Positions 1 to 9,832 are shown, counted from the first letter of the stretch. The stretch: 64,000 nt of DNA from Sulfurimonas sp. (GCF_041583195.1 NZ_JBFHGL010000001.1:124001-188000), one strand, 5' to 3'. Made by a program: numbers and translations. Notes: a model not told the origin generated them from the sequence alone.

Positions 1-2068
1 TAGATATATGAAGTAAACCATCTGTTCCATCAGGTAGCTCTATAAAAGCACCAAAGTCAACTATCTTTTTAACAGTCCCAGGGTATTTATCTCCAACCTC
101 GTACTTGATTTTTTGAACTTTTGGTTTTGATACGATGCCCTCAATATGTTCACGCGCTCCAGCTATACCTGATTTATTTTTACCAGTTACTTTTACTTTA
201 CCCTCTTTTTTATCAATATCAATTGCTACTTCAAATTTCTCTATGATCTCACGGATATTTTTACCGGCTTGACCAATTATGTCACCTATAAAACTTGGGT
301 CTATATGGAAAAAGTCAGTTGTTGGAAGTACACCGTCATTAAACTCTATTTTACTCTCAGCTTCTAGCATGATATCAATTATATGACTTCTACCCTCTTT
401 TGCCTGGTAAAGTGCTTCTTTAAGTACATCTAAACTAATTCCACCTAGTTTAATATCCATCTGCATAGCAGTAATACCATCTTTGCTACCAGTTACTTTA
501 AAGTCCATATCTCCATCATGATCTTCAAGTCCCATAATATCCGATAAAATAGCATATTTATCACCTTCACTAACCATACCCATAGCAATTCCGGCTACAG
601 TGTCACTTGTATCTATATCAGCAGCTTTAAGTGCCATGTAACCACCACATACAGTAGCCATAGACGATGAACCGTTTGATTCTAAAATTTCAGATACTAA
701 ACGGATAGTTTCACCATCAAGATTAACAATCGGCTCTAGAGCACGTTTAGCTAAGTTACCATGACCCAGTTCTCTTCTTTTTACACCCATTATAGGTGAA
801 GCTTCACCAACCGAGAACCCAGGGAAGTTATAGTGAACCATAAAGTTCTCATCTTGAGTACCTTCTTCTGTAAGTGTTTCAAACATTTGAGCATCTTTAG
901 CACCGCCTAGAGTTAAAACAACTAGTGCTTGAGTTTGACCACGTGTAAATAGACATGAAGAGTGAGCAGAAGGAAGTACATTAGTATCTATAGTTATAGG
1001 TCTTACTTCATTTAAAGCCCTACCATCAGCACGAACTTTATCATTAAGAATCTGACTTCTTACTTGTTCACGTTTTACTCTCTCAATTGCGTCTTTTAAC
1101 TCAACCTCAGTCTCAACTTCAGCCCACTCTGTTTTTCTAGCTATTATATTTTTTCTTAACTCTCTTAAAGCAGTTGAACGCTCAGACTTTGCCATCTGAT
1201 TCATTGCATTAGCTATATCATCTAGATGATTAGCTCTTACATAGCTTAGCATATCTTCGTTTATTACGTGAGCTTTATACTCAATTGCTTTTGTCTCTTT
1301 TTTATGGCTCTCAAAACTTTGTTCATACTTTGCATTTGATTCAAATAGTGCACTCTGAGTTTTCTCAAATACTTCAATAAGTTCATCTTCATTCATAGCA
1401 TTTGATGTGTGGTTTGAAAGCATTACTGCACCCATACCAGGGTCAAGCATAGGATCAACCATAACATCGCTCATCTCAACATCTTCGCTTCCAAGTGTAC
1501 GCATCTCAATCATCAGAAGATCATCTTTTGTACCTGAAAGATACAGGTCAAGTGTAGATTCTCTTAGTTGTGAAAGTGTCGGATTTAAAACTAACTCCCC
1601 ATCAACTTTAGCTGCACGTATAGCACTAACTGAAGTATTTATATCTATATCACTTACATATAACGCAGCTGATGCAGCATTTAGTGCTAATACCTGAAGG
1701 TCACTTTCTTTATCAACCGAGAAAACCATAATAGTGATCTGAGTAGGATGACCAAAGCCTTTAGGGAACAATGGACGCAGACTTCTGTCAACTATACGTG
1801 ATGTTAATGTTTCAAAATCACCAGGTTTTGTTTCACGTTTAAAAAATCCACCAGGCATCTTACCAGCTGCATATGTTTTTTCAATATACTGTACAGTTAA
1901 TGGTAAAAAATCATCTTTAACAATCTCTGTCTCATCTATTACTACAGTTGCAAGTATTACAGTGTCTCCACATTTTAACCACGCACTTCCATTTGCTTGA
2001 CGTGCTACATCACCAAAACTATATTCTTCTATTTTATTCACTAATTCTATTTTACTGTCATACTTCAT
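1..2068 (-). CDS. pnp: Polyribonucleotide nucleotidyltransferase (PNPase), C-terminus cut by window edge
   Basis: PNPase is a phosphorolytic 3'-5' exoribonuclease that degrades mRNA, releasing nucleoside diphosphates. The minus strand reads open from the ATG at 2068 to the window edge, giving about 689 residues. The N-terminus runs MKYDSKIELVNKIEE, followed by the first RNase PH-like core (GSAWLKCGDTVILATV, then RSLRPLFPKGFGHPTQ). The end visible at the edge reads as KH and S1 RNA-binding segments (KYPGTVKKIVDFGAFIELP). Family proteins have roughly 700-730 residues, so only a short tail is missing. A strong AGGAG lies 10 nt before the ATG, inside the 3' end of the upstream phosphoribosyltransferase gene, whose stop is 2 nt away, so the two are probably co-translated. 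I translated this by eye because the frame is open at the edge; the identification is secure. Confidence 0.95.
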   Translation of the reverse strand, partial: MKYDSKIELVNKIEEYSFGDVARQANGSAWLKCGDTVILATVVIDETEIVKDDFLPLTVQYIEKTYAAGKMPGGFFKRETKPGDFETLTSRIVDRSLRPLFPKGFGHPTQITIMVFSVDKESDLQVLALNAASAALYVSDIDINTSVSAIRAAKVDGELVLNPTLSQLRESTLDLYLSGTKDDLLMIEMRTLGSEDVEMSDVMVDPMLDPGMGAVMLSNHTSNAMNEDELIEVFEKTQSALFESNAKYEQSFESHKKETKAIEYKAHVINEDMLSYVRANHLDDIANAMNQMAKSERSTALRELRKNIIARKTEWAEVETEVELKDAIERVKREQVRSQILNDKVRADGRALNEVRPITIDTNVLPSAHSSCLFTRGQTQALVVLTLGGAKDAQMFETLTEEGTQDENFMVHYNFPGFSVGEASPIMGVKRRELGHGNLAKRALEPIVNLDGETIRLVSEILESNGSSSMATVCGGYMALKAADIDTSDTVAGIAMGMVSEGDKYAILSDIMGLEDHDGDMDFKVTGSKDGITAMQMDIKLGGISLDVLKEALYQAKEGRSHIIDIMLEAESKIEFNDGVLPTTDFFHIDPSFIGDIIGQAGKNIREIIEKFEVAIDIDKKEGKVKVTGKNKSGIAGAREHIEGIVSKPKVQKIKYEVGDKYPGTVKKIVDFGAFIELPDGTDGLLHIS

Positions 2069-2070
2069 AC

Positions 2071-2724
2071 TTATTTTTCTCCTAATATTTCTTCTATTCT
2101 TTCTTCGCTAATATGTTCAAAATTTTCATAATAAAGTGGTGTTTCCACATAATCATCAATATCATAAATAAAGAATATATCATCACAAAACGGTTCTAGC
2201 AATTCTAAAACATCACTAGGTATTACCGGTACCGCAATATACACTGCTTTTGGCTTTTGAGCTAAAACTGCTTTTAATGCAGTCATAAATTTCAAACCAC
2301 TCTCACTACCGTTATCAACAAGTACTACAACTTGATCTTTTACTGACTGAAAAGGCTTTCCTTTTCTATATTGATAAATATAACTTAATATCTTCTCTTC
2401 ATGTTTTCTATGAGCTTCACCATATATATAATCGTATTTTATACCAAATGATTCTACAAGATCTTCATTAATAACGATCTCTTCACCTTCACACACACGA
2501 GCTACTTCACACTCTTCATTATTTGGTGCATATACTGGTTCAGAGAAAAGAAAATCAATTTTATTACTGTATCTTCCTCTAATTTTATGAGCTAAATCTA
2601 AACCATATCTTGATACTGCTACAAGTTTCCAATCCTGAGATTTAAACTTATCTAAAGGCATAATATCTCTTAAACCTATAGCAGCTTCCTGATTGTCTTT
2701 AAGAAGATTTATTTTTTCTCTCAT
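2071..2724 (-). CDS. Phosphoribosyltransferase family protein
   Basis: A 217-residue protein with a type I phosphoribosyltransferase PRPP loop at about residues 132-143 (VVVLVDNGSESG), the expected hydrophobic strand followed by D-x-G-x-x-S-G. The second acidic residue of the usual DD pair is Asn here (DNG). Downstream is a plausible Rossmann continuation (KAVYIAVPVIPSDVLELL). The substrate cannot be read from the sequence; COG1926-like predicted phosphoribosyltransferases are the closest match I recall. It sits between lptD (1-nt gap) and pnp (2-nt gap) on the minus strand and is probably co-transcribed with both. No signal peptide or membrane segment is visible, so it should be cytoplasmic. 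The fold call is good; a function in nucleotide salvage is only inferred. Confidence 0.7.
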   Translation of the reverse strand: MREKINLLKDNQEAAIGLRDIMPLDKFKSQDWKLVAVSRYGLDLAHKIRGRYSNKIDFLFSEPVYAPNNEECEVARVCEGEEIVINEDLVESFGIKYDYIYGEAHRKHEEKILSYIYQYRKGKPFQSVKDQVVVLVDNGSESGLKFMTALKAVLAQKPKAVYIAVPVIPSDVLELLEPFCDDIFFIYDIDDYVETPLYYENFEHISEERIEEILGEK

Positions 2725-2725
2725 A

Positions 2726-4909
2726 TTAATTTCCTTTATATATCTCAGGCAGCTTATATGATAAGCCGGAATTTCCTCTAGATTCCATAAACGGTTTTAA
2801 AAGAATTGTAAAATATACATACCTGTCATATATAGAATTGTATTCATCACCGCTGTTAGACAAAATAGGTCTATTGTTTTCAACATACCTTAGACCAAAG
2901 TCCCAACATCTTTTTTTATATAAAAATCCAACTTCCAAGTTTTTTTTCAAATTTGTCTGTAAATCGTAATTATACACTATCTTATAAGAGTAGTGTTCAT
3001 CATACTTATATGAGACTCTAGATGTAAGGTACTTAGAATATGGTTCTCCTGAATTAGTCTCACCATATTTATGAAAATTGTTTTTATATAGATAGGCTAA
3101 AGAAGTTGTAAAACCATAGCCTTTATATGTCAATCTATTATAAATTTTAGATAAATCATCTTCATCATGATTATAAAAAGTATTGTTATAAAAATTCAAT
3201 CCTTCTGTTATTTGATAACTTAACTCGTTCTCCAACTCCCCATATTCTTCATTTTTTTCTCCTGCCTTATTATTGTAAATAATATTTTGAGAGAGTTTAT
3301 GATAAAGAATTTGAGAGCCTGTTTTATCATAAAGGTATTGCGAAAACTCAATCTGAAAATCTTTATTTGTATCACTGACATTATAAAATTCACATGTTCC
3401 ACTACTATTGTTTTCACATGTTTCTCTATAATCTTCATAATACCCATCGTCTTTTTTTTCACCTCTAAATGTATATTTTGCGCCTAAACTTACTACATGT
3501 GTATAATCAGTAAATGCTTTTGTTAAACTAGTATCTGCTTGTAAAACTGAATAGTTTTTTGCATAAAAACCATTATCATAATCTTGTGGATTATCTAGCT
3601 CATCACGTCCGGTAAAATTAGAAAACTGCCCATAAAGAAATGTTTGAAAAGAAAGGTTAAGATACTCATCAAACACTGATGTTTGCACTGTTAGAGGTAT
3701 ATTCACATCTGTTTGAACTACACCTATCCCCTCTTCTCTATATATATTTGTACTCTTTACATCTATGTTATACATAAAATGCTCATCTAGCAGTGTCTCT
3801 AAATAGTGGTGATAATGCAGGGTAGGAAGTTGCTGTAAAGTGTCAGAATTATGTTCTTTATTTAAATATTTATAATACTTTATATACGAACCATAATAGT
3901 TTTTTTCATTATTGTAAAACATATTTATACGTGATAAAATTTGCTGTGATGTTGCATTGCCAGTCGTATCATTAGTAGATAAATTTATATAGTCGACATC
4001 ATTCATATGCTGAATGTCCATGTAAATTTCAGATTGCCCTTCTAATTTGACTCCAAACAATTGATTTAAAAAATCATAATTGACATAATCAAAATCAAAT
4101 CCGTAGTGTTTTTGGTTAGCTAAATAGTTGTTTTCATAGTATTTTTTCTGCTCTTTAAAAGCACCAAGCGTTAAACTACCTTCAGAAACTTTAGAATCAA
4201 CAAACCTAAAGTCCGTATATAAACCACTACCTCTGTTTGTTCTAATCTGAGGTTTTAACTCTAAATCCCACCAATTTTGCTCTGCAATATATATTGGTTG
4301 CTCATAATAAAAACCCTCATCACTTGATAAACCCAACGAAGGGTAAAGCAAGCCTGTACGTCTTGTTCTATCTAGGGAGTAACCAAAATAAGGTATGTAA
4401 AGAACTAAGATGTCATATATATACAATCTATTATTATAAGTATTAAGCCACATTGTTTCTTGATTATAATCAGATGATGTAAACTCCATTTTCCAGAGTG
4501 GCTTATTTGGATTACATCCACTTAATATTCCACTTTCTACATCAATATACAATTCATCTGCTTTTGCATCTTTGGCACTCATCCAGACTTCACTCTGATT
4601 TTCAACCATATAAAAAGGTTTAAATTCTCTTTGCTTGTCTTGTAGATTTATTCTTGCATATTCTCCGAGAATTTTATAACTTGTTCCCTGAGTAACTCTA
4701 ATATTTTCAAAAAGTTCTAAAATTCCGCTTTGTTTATCATATTCGGCTCTTTTTGCACTTATGTAATAATCTTTATATACAACATTCACTTCACCTTCTG
4801 CATAAAGAATTTCATCTTTTGAATGAATATTCGTCGCAAATATCTCAACTTTTTCAGATGAAGATGCCAACGTATAAAAGATTAGTAAAAGAAAGAGAGT
4901 TCTAAACAT
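2726..4909 (-). CDS. lptD: LPS-assembly outer membrane protein LptD
   Basis: LptD is the outer-membrane beta-barrel that, with the lipoprotein LptE, inserts lipopolysaccharide into the outer leaflet. This 727-residue protein has a Sec signal peptide (residues 1-17, MFRTLFLLLIFYTLASS). An OstA/LptA-like jellyroll follows at about 20-130 (DEILYAEGEVNVVYKDYYISAKRAEYD split by the fold). The plug/barrel junction is typical (LYIPYFGYSLDRTRRTGLLYP) and a long aromatic-rich barrel runs to the C-terminus. The gene overlaps the upstream RDD gene by 8 nt. Length and architecture match epsilonproteobacterial LptD. Cysteines in the usual disulfide positions are not obvious, which fits other epsilonproteobacteria as far as I recall. 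Confidence 0.9.
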   Translation of the reverse strand: MFRTLFLLLIFYTLASSSEKVEIFATNIHSKDEILYAEGEVNVVYKDYYISAKRAEYDKQSGILELFENIRVTQGTSYKILGEYARINLQDKQREFKPFYMVENQSEVWMSAKDAKADELYIDVESGILSGCNPNKPLWKMEFTSSDYNQETMWLNTYNNRLYIYDILVLYIPYFGYSLDRTRRTGLLYPSLGLSSDEGFYYEQPIYIAEQNWWDLELKPQIRTNRGSGLYTDFRFVDSKVSEGSLTLGAFKEQKKYYENNYLANQKHYGFDFDYVNYDFLNQLFGVKLEGQSEIYMDIQHMNDVDYINLSTNDTTGNATSQQILSRINMFYNNEKNYYGSYIKYYKYLNKEHNSDTLQQLPTLHYHHYLETLLDEHFMYNIDVKSTNIYREEGIGVVQTDVNIPLTVQTSVFDEYLNLSFQTFLYGQFSNFTGRDELDNPQDYDNGFYAKNYSVLQADTSLTKAFTDYTHVVSLGAKYTFRGEKKDDGYYEDYRETCENNSSGTCEFYNVSDTNKDFQIEFSQYLYDKTGSQILYHKLSQNIIYNNKAGEKNEEYGELENELSYQITEGLNFYNNTFYNHDEDDLSKIYNRLTYKGYGFTTSLAYLYKNNFHKYGETNSGEPYSKYLTSRVSYKYDEHYSYKIVYNYDLQTNLKKNLEVGFLYKKRCWDFGLRYVENNRPILSNSGDEYNSIYDRYVYFTILLKPFMESRGNSGLSYKLPEIYKGN

Positions 4910-5351
4910 TAACTACCAAAGTTTTTGCTGTTTTATCATGCCAAGCTTGACGCGATGGATCAAATATAGCCCATAAAAAACCAAGATAAAAGACAAGTTC
5001 ACTTACTACTCTAAATATGGCACGGTTAAGTGCGCTTAATACGTTTGGATTATCAAGTGTAGCTATCTCTATTACACGTATTTTCATAACAAGTTTACCA
5101 ATTGATGCACCGTACTGCATAACGAAAAATGCCTGATATATTATTTTTATAGTTAAGAACTCCATTACAAACATATTTGTAACTTCAATCATCTCCTGCA
5201 TATCTTTAGCTGATGCAAAAGAATCCCATACAGCTAACACTAAAACAAAAGAGAGAAGTAGTTCATCTATTAAAAAAGCAGTAGCTCTTTTAGAGGTTGA
5301 TGCTAGGCTCATCTCTTCACGGTGAAGTATATCCTCAATCTCTTCGTTCAA
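4902..5351 (-). CDS. RDD family integral membrane protein
   Basis: A 149-residue membrane protein with the RDD signature: after a short cytoplasmic N-terminus comes KRATAFLIDELLLSFVLVLA (Arg and Asp in the first helix). A second hydrophobic helix (FLTIKIIYQAFFVMQYGASIGK) and a third before the C-terminal WHDKTAKTLVV follow. The RDD family is poorly characterised; some members have been linked to ion transport, but no function can be assigned here. It overlaps lptD by 8 nt and lies 13 nt downstream of the purD stop codon, so it is probably part of a purD-RDD-lptD-PRT-pnp transcription unit. I place it in the inner membrane. Confidence 0.8.
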   Translation of the reverse strand: MNEEIEDILHREEMSLASTSKRATAFLIDELLLSFVLVLAVWDSFASAKDMQEMIEVTNMFVMEFLTIKIIYQAFFVMQYGASIGKLVMKIRVIEIATLDNPNVLSALNRAIFRVVSELVFYLGFLWAIFDPSRQAWHDKTAKTLVVNV

Positions 5352-5364
5352 ACTTTAGTCCTTT

Positions 5365-6630
5365 TTATAGTGCTTGATAAGCTATGTCTGTTCTTAGTTT
5401 TTTACCTGCATAGTGAACTTGTCCACATCTCATATATGCTCTATCTCTAGCTTCTTTAATCGTATCACCAAGACCCACGCACACTAATACTCTTCCGCCG
5501 TCTGCATAAAGCTTGTCATCTTGCATAGATACACCGGCATAAGATATATGTGTATATCTTTCTATATCTTCATGATGAGTTTCATCTAGTATGATCTCAG
5601 CAGGAGTTGAACTTCCATACGGATAATTCTCGCTTGCCATTACAACACCTACTGCATATTGCGAAGAGAATTCAACTTTAATCTCATTAAGTCTGTTTGT
5701 TGCTGCTTTTAAGAACATATCTGAAACACTTGAAGTCATAAGTGGCATTAGTATTTCACACTCTGGATCACCAAAACGTACATTGAACTCTAGAGTTAAA
5801 GGTTCACCGTTTACAACCATAATACCTATGAAAAGTACACCTTCAAAAGGTGCACCCTCTTTTTGCATACCATCTAGTGTAGGGCGAATGATTCTGTCTT
5901 TAACTTTTTGGTAAAGTGTCTCATCAACAAGTGGAGTTGGAGCATATGCACCCATACCACCTGTATTTGGACCCTCATCATTATCCATTAAACGCTTGTG
6001 ATCCTGTGCAGCAGGTAGAAGAATATAGTCTTTACCATCACACACAGCAAACATAGAAAGTTCATATCCGTCTAAGAACTCTTCAACGATCACTTTAAGT
6101 CCTGCATCACCGAAACTTTTCCCACTTAACATTTCAGATATAGCAACTTTTGCTTCATCGTGATTTTGTGCAATAATAACACCTTTTCCACCACAAAGCC
6201 CGTCTGCTTTAACAACGATTGGAGCTGTCAATGAATCTGCAAATTTAAATGCCTCTTCAATTGAAGATGTTTCTATATATTTTGCAGTTGGGATATTGTA
6301 TTTTGCTAAAAAGTTTTTCATATAAACTTTTGAACCCTCTAGTTGTGCAGCTTCTTTGCTTGGTCCAAAAATTGTAAGCCCTTGTGATTTAAAAATATCT
6401 ACAACACCATCAACGAGTGGAGCTTCAGGACCTACTATTGTTAATTCTATATTGTTTTCTTTTGCATACTCAGCCAGTTCATTATAATCTTTAATATTTA
6501 AATTTGTACCTAAATTATTTGTAGCGCCATTACCAGGCTGAAAAAAAAGTTCGTGTTGTTCGTCTTCGTTTGAAATAGCTCTTGCAATAGAATATTCGCG
6601 TCCACCTGAACCAAGTATCAAAATTTTCAT
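5365..6630 (-). CDS. purD: Phosphoribosylamine--glycine ligase (GAR synthetase)
   Basis: PurD makes glycinamide ribonucleotide from phosphoribosylamine, glycine and ATP, the second step of de novo purine synthesis. The frame stays open to 6687, but the family N-terminus [19 protein letters not shown] begins at the ATG at 6630, which has an AGGAAA ribosome binding site. The 19 upstream residues would be encoded in the region next to the structured RNA, so I start at 6630 (421 aa). ATP-grasp features are clear: [25 protein letters not shown] and the metal/ADP-binding segment [12 protein letters not shown]. Only about 30 nt separate the start from the T-run of the upstream RNA gene, so purD is probably transcribed by readthrough from that RNA's promoter. 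Confidence 0.95.
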   Translation of the reverse strand: MKILILGSGGREYSIARAISNEDEQHELFFQPGNGATNNLGTNLNIKDYNELAEYAKENNIELTIVGPEAPLVDGVVDIFKSQGLTIFGPSKEAAQLEGSKVYMKNFLAKYNIPTAKYIETSSIEEAFKFADSLTAPIVVKADGLCGGKGVIIAQNHDEAKVAISEMLSGKSFGDAGLKVIVEEFLDGYELSMFAVCDGKDYILLPAAQDHKRLMDNDEGPNTGGMGAYAPTPLVDETLYQKVKDRIIRPTLDGMQKEGAPFEGVLFIGIMVVNGEPLTLEFNVRFGDPECEILMPLMTSSVSDMFLKAATNRLNEIKVEFSSQYAVGVVMASENYPYGSSTPAEIILDETHHEDIERYTHISYAGVSMQDDKLYADGGRVLVCVGLGDTIKEARDRAYMRCGQVHYAGKKLRTDIAYQAL

Positions 6631-6661
6631 AAATTTTCCTGTGAATTTTTTAATTGAAATG

Positions 6662-6861
6662 AAAAAGCCCGAAAGACCGACTTGCAATTGGTTCGGTTCT
6701 CAAGGCCGAATTTGGGCGAAGAGAGAACTTTATAAAGGCGGCAGAATCTCAGTAGAACTAACTACCTCCAACGATAATACCGGCACACAAAAGTTCTAGT
6801 AATTCGCAAAGTGAATATGTAGAACCCTCATTTGTGCAAATATCGAGCCTTTCAGACTATT
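6662..6861 (-). ncRNA. ssrS: 6S RNA candidate (structured RNA upstream of purD)
   Basis: This non-coding stretch of about 200 nt has a TATAAT box (6868-6873) just upstream and a T-run (6662-6665) at its end. By eye the two ends pair over a long distance. AGTCTGAAAG (6858-6849) pairs over all ten positions, with wobbles, with CTTTCGGGCT (6675-6666); further in, TTGCA pairs with TGCAA and GGTTCT with AGAACC. An apical stem TAGAACT (6798-6792) with AGTTCTA (6759-6753) closes the far end. Between them lie two large unpaired strands, one carrying a small AUUC/GAAU hairpin. A long closing helix, open central bubble and apical stem in about 200 nt is the architecture of 6S RNA, which mimics an open promoter and sequesters sigma70 RNA polymerase. 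I recall, but cannot check, that epsilonproteobacterial 6S RNA lies next to purD. tmRNA, SRP RNA and RNase P signatures are absent. Confidence 0.72.
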
Positions 6862-6867
6862 AATATA

Positions 6868-6873
6868 ATTATA
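6868..6873 (-). promoter_or_regulatory. -10 box of the structured RNA / purD unit
   Basis: TATAAT on the minus strand within GTATAATTATATTAATAG. The predicted transcription start is about 6858-6861, exactly where the long 5'-3' helix of the RNA begins. No clear -35 is seen; upstream is A/T-rich. Confidence 0.7.
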
Positions 6874-6896
6874 CACAATAAAATCAAAAAACAATA

Positions 6897-8144
6897 TTAA
6901 CTTTTTTTGATAGTTATCTTAAAAACTGCTCCGTTATTTTCGTTATAAGCCTCTATAGTTGCAGACTGCGCATCTAATATTTTTTTTGCAATACTTAGTC
7001 CCACTCCCATACCGCCTTCAGGCTTATCTGATACAAAAGGTTCAAAAAGATCATCAACAATATCTTCAGAAATTCCACCGGCATTGTCTATAAATTTAAT
7101 CTCAATATATGAGTTAACTTCAGATATCTCTATACTTAACTTTCTATCATCATAATTTGGTTTCTTTTTTAACGCATCCAAAGCGTTATTAATTATTATG
7201 ATCCATGCTTGTTCTAATCTTTGTTCTTCAACGTCTGCCAAATATTCAAATCTATTTTTTGAGCTCTCTAATGTAAATTCTTCGCCATTTATATATATTT
7301 TACAGAGATGTTTAGAGTTGTTGTGTGCCATTATGAGTGCAGTAATCAATGTTGAATATATATTAATTCGTTTTAACTCAACTTTTGTATGTTGAGACAT
7401 TTCACGCATTGATTCAACTATTGTTGAAATTCTATCTATACCAGATTGTATATCTTTAATATCTTCCAAAATTTGCTCTTTTGATTGATAATCATCAGGC
7501 AGATCTTCAAGATCCATTTTAACCATCTCAATATTCCCTTTAACGTATGTTAAAGGGGTGTTAATTTCATGGGTGATACCTGCAGCCAGCTGACCGATAG
7601 CTGTAAACTTTACATTGGCTAATTGTTCCTGTTCGTGTTGGATCAGTATCTCTTTGTTTTTTTCACTCTCTTGATGTACACTCCATTGCAGTTCATTCTC
7701 ATGTTTTTCATGTTCTGTGATATCTATCATTATACAAACATAACCAACATAACTTCCATCTATGTTTATAGCACTTTTATAAAATTCATAAACTTTTGGT
7801 TTTTGTGATTTTAAAGCAAATATCTCTTTGTAATGAATACTATCTTTTTTTAATAGCTGAGCATCCATCTCGTGATGCAGGATATATAAAGTCTCTTGGA
7901 TACTGTTTGTAGTGTGTAGAATGTCTTCTTTTTGTTTGTTTATTAAATCAAGAAAAGCTCTGTTACATTCTATATACTTACCTTCCTTGTCTTTAGCAAA
8001 AAAAGGAACTGACAGGGAATTGGAAAGTCTGTTAAAACTATTTAAGTTATTTTGTAGTTTATGTATCGTTTTATTTTTATTATCAAGTTTATACAATAAG
8101 TAAAATATAAACAATAATGATAAAAATAAGATTAGATATAACAT
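6897..8144 (-). CDS. PAS-domain sensor histidine kinase
   Basis: A 415-residue kinase: an N-terminal membrane anchor (about residues 2-20, LYLILFLSLLFIFYLLYKL) and a PAS domain (about 40-145, including VPFFAKDKEGKYIECNRAFLD split by the fold). A coiled-coil follows, then HisKA with phospho-acceptor His192 (AAGITHEINTPLTY) and a HATPase domain with an N box, DNAGGISEDIV and GGMGVGLSIAKKIL. It is the last gene of a minus-strand operon, 9 nt after the response regulator gene and downstream of the CZB chemoreceptor gene, so the regulator at 8154-8513 is its likely partner. The signal is unknown. If the chemoreceptor and kinase share an input, zinc or oxidant sensing is a possibility, but that is inference from the neighbour only. 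Confidence 0.85.
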   Translation of the reverse strand: MLYLILFLSLLFIFYLLYKLDNKNKTIHKLQNNLNSFNRLSNSLSVPFFAKDKEGKYIECNRAFLDLINKQKEDILHTTNSIQETLYILHHEMDAQLLKKDSIHYKEIFALKSQKPKVYEFYKSAINIDGSYVGYVCIMIDITEHEKHENELQWSVHQESEKNKEILIQHEQEQLANVKFTAIGQLAAGITHEINTPLTYVKGNIEMVKMDLEDLPDDYQSKEQILEDIKDIQSGIDRISTIVESMREMSQHTKVELKRINIYSTLITALIMAHNNSKHLCKIYINGEEFTLESSKNRFEYLADVEEQRLEQAWIIIINNALDALKKKPNYDDRKLSIEISEVNSYIEIKFIDNAGGISEDIVDDLFEPFVSDKPEGGMGVGLSIAKKILDAQSATIEAYNENNGAVFKITIKKS

Positions 8145-8153
8145 ATTATGTGA

Positions 8154-8513
8154 TTATTTTGTTAAAGCATTGATCTTATCAGTTATTATAGACATTGAAC
8201 TAAAAGGCTTCATTATATAGTCTTCTGCTCCTTGTCTATGAGCTTCTAAGACTTTATCAAGAGTAGAATATGCAGTCATCATCACTATGTTTAAGTCTGG
8301 AAATTTCTCTCTTAACTTCTCAAGCACTTCTAAACCGTTCATCTGAGGCATCATAATATCAAGCAGTACTACGTCAGTATCTTGTGAGAGTCCTGAAATG
8401 GCATTTAGCGGATTGTTATAAACAGTTACAGAAAAGTCACCATTTCTTTTTAAATATTTTTCAATCATTGAAGTAATTTGAATTTCATCGTCAATAATAG
8501 CTATCTTTTTCAT
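8154..8513 (-). CDS. Single-domain response regulator (CheY-like receiver)
   Basis: A 119-residue stand-alone receiver domain. The acidic pocket is IIDDE (residues 6-10), the phospho-acceptor is Asp52 in [13 protein letters not shown], Thr80 follows MM, and Lys102 lies in YIMKPF. All key residues are present, so it should accept phosphate. With no output domain it must act through protein contacts or phosphotransfer. The gene start overlaps the end of the chemoreceptor gene by 4 nt (ATGA type) and the kinase gene follows 9 nt later, implying one transcript and translational coupling. Confidence 0.88.
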   Translation of the reverse strand: MKKIAIIDDEIQITSMIEKYLKRNGDFSVTVYNNPLNAISGLSQDTDVVLLDIMMPQMNGLEVLEKLREKFPDLNIVMMTAYSTLDKVLEAHRQGAEDYIMKPFSSMSIITDKINALTK

Positions 8514-9832
8514 TTTGTTCCTTTAAATAGTTCTGATATAGCACCCTTCATCGCTTCTTGAGCTTTTTCCTCTACCATAGCATCTAAATATTCAAAAACT
8601 TTCAAACTAGCAGATTCTATCTCATTAACCATTCTTTCAATCTCTTCTTTTGAACATATTGCTTTATCTCCGGCGCACTCTTCAACTAACTTATTAGCAT
8701 TTGCGTGAACTGCAGCATGGAAAGGATCTATTTTTGAATAGGCTGGAGTGTCACTAAATTCCTCTTTACCAATTCCCTCGTTATACCATTTTCCAAGTCT
8801 ACAAGACTTATGATCACTCTGTTTAAAGTTATTATCCTCACCAAACAACATAGCGTATACATTGTTTTTATATATAACATGATCTATCTTAGCTAATGAT
8901 GCAAAAATTTTATCACTTATATATTCAACTTCATAAACACTTCTAGATGATTTTTTCTCAAACGATTTAATTTTAACTTCTAAGTCCTCTAATTTGACTT
9001 TCGTATCTTCTAAAATATGACTTGTCGTTTCAATATTTTCCTGAACCGACGAGCTTTCTTGCTGCATAGATTTTACAACTATACTAATCTCACCTGTCGC
9101 TTTTTGAGTCTTCTCAGCCAGTTTTCTAACTTCATCTGCAACAACTGCAAAACCACGACCATGTTCACCTGCACGAGCCGCTTCAATAGCTGCATTTAAA
9201 GCAAGCAGATTAGTTTGATCAGCAATGTCTTCTATAAGTGTAAGTACATTTGATATCTCTCCTGAACGAACACCAAGTGAGTTTGCACCTTCAAGCGTAT
9301 CTTGCATTTTTATAGATAGATTATCCATGTTATCAGTTGAAACCGTTATTAATTCTAACCCATCTTTTGACTCTTGAGCAATAGTAGATGATTCAACTCT
9401 CATTGTCTGTAACTCTGAAAGCATCTCTTCATAAGTTTTTTGAGAATCACTTAGGGAGTATTTTATTGCAGCTTGGTGTTTTGCCAATATGTCACTATCT
9501 TTATCAGTTCTGATATCTGTTTTGATTATACTATAGAGAATATCTCCGTTGCTTAGAGACTTTGATTTTACGCTGCCGCTACATCCATCAATATTAATTC
9601 TATTAATATCTTTTGAAAGAGCACTTAAAACTTTTGAATCATCTTTTATAGTCGCTTGTGCTATATCATTTTTAAATTCAATTGTTCCATTGCTTGAAAC
9701 TTTTATAATAATCTCTTCTTGAGAGAAACCATCCATCTCCCTTGAGAGTTCTAACTCAACCTTTAGAGATTCAATCTCATTTTCCAACTTCAGAATCTTA
9801 TCTGAATCATTTTTAGCAGAAGAAAAAAACAC
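8510..9832 (-). CDS. Soluble methyl-accepting chemotaxis protein with C-terminal CZB zinc-binding domain
   Basis: A 440-residue chemoreceptor without membrane segments. An N-terminal coiled coil (10-35) leads into a short PAS-like segment (40-110), then the signalling hairpin with the highly conserved tip (about 203-243, [39 protein letters not shown]). The C-terminus is a chemoreceptor zinc-binding (CZB) domain with His318, Cys344 in [10 protein letters not shown], His372 and His376, the expected 3His/1Cys ligand set. Known CZB receptors respond to zinc or to hypochlorous acid at the zinc-thiolate, so a cytoplasmic metal/redox role is likely. Translation starts at a GTG (9832) preceded by AGGGA. 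It heads an operon with a receiver and a kinase, unusual company for a chemoreceptor. Confidence 0.88.
   Translation of the reverse strand: MFFSSAKNDSDKILKLENEIESLKVELELSREMDGFSQEEIIIKVSSNGTIEFKNDIAQATIKDDSKVLSALSKDINRINIDGCSGSVKSKSLSNGDILYSIIKTDIRTDKDSDILAKHQAAIKYSLSDSQKTYEEMLSELQTMRVESSTIAQESKDGLELITVSTDNMDNLSIKMQDTLEGANSLGVRSGEISNVLTLIEDIADQTNLLALNAAIEAARAGEHGRGFAVVADEVRKLAEKTQKATGEISIVVKSMQQESSSVQENIETTSHILEDTKVKLEDLEVKIKSFEKKSSRSVYEVEYISDKIFASLAKIDHVIYKNNVYAMLFGEDNNFKQSDHKSCRLGKWYNEGIGKEEFSDTPAYSKIDPFHAAVHANANKLVEECAGDKAICSKEEIERMVNEIESASLKVFEYLDAMVEEKAQEAMKGAISELFKGTK

Noticed and set aside
1407-1697. Plus-strand open frame of 96 codons.
   Set aside because: It lies fully inside pnp on the opposite strand and has Ser/Ile-rich shadow composition.
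6631-6687. N-terminal extension of purD by 19 codons.
   Set aside because: PurD begins at [12 protein letters not shown] with its own AGGAAA at 6630, and the extension would run into the terminator of the structured RNA.
6662-6861. Structured RNA considered as tmRNA, SRP RNA or RNase P RNA.
   Set aside because: No tRNA-like end or tag frame, no GGAAGGAAGCAGCC-like SRP loop and no RNase P core motif; the end-to-end helix with central bubble fits 6S better.
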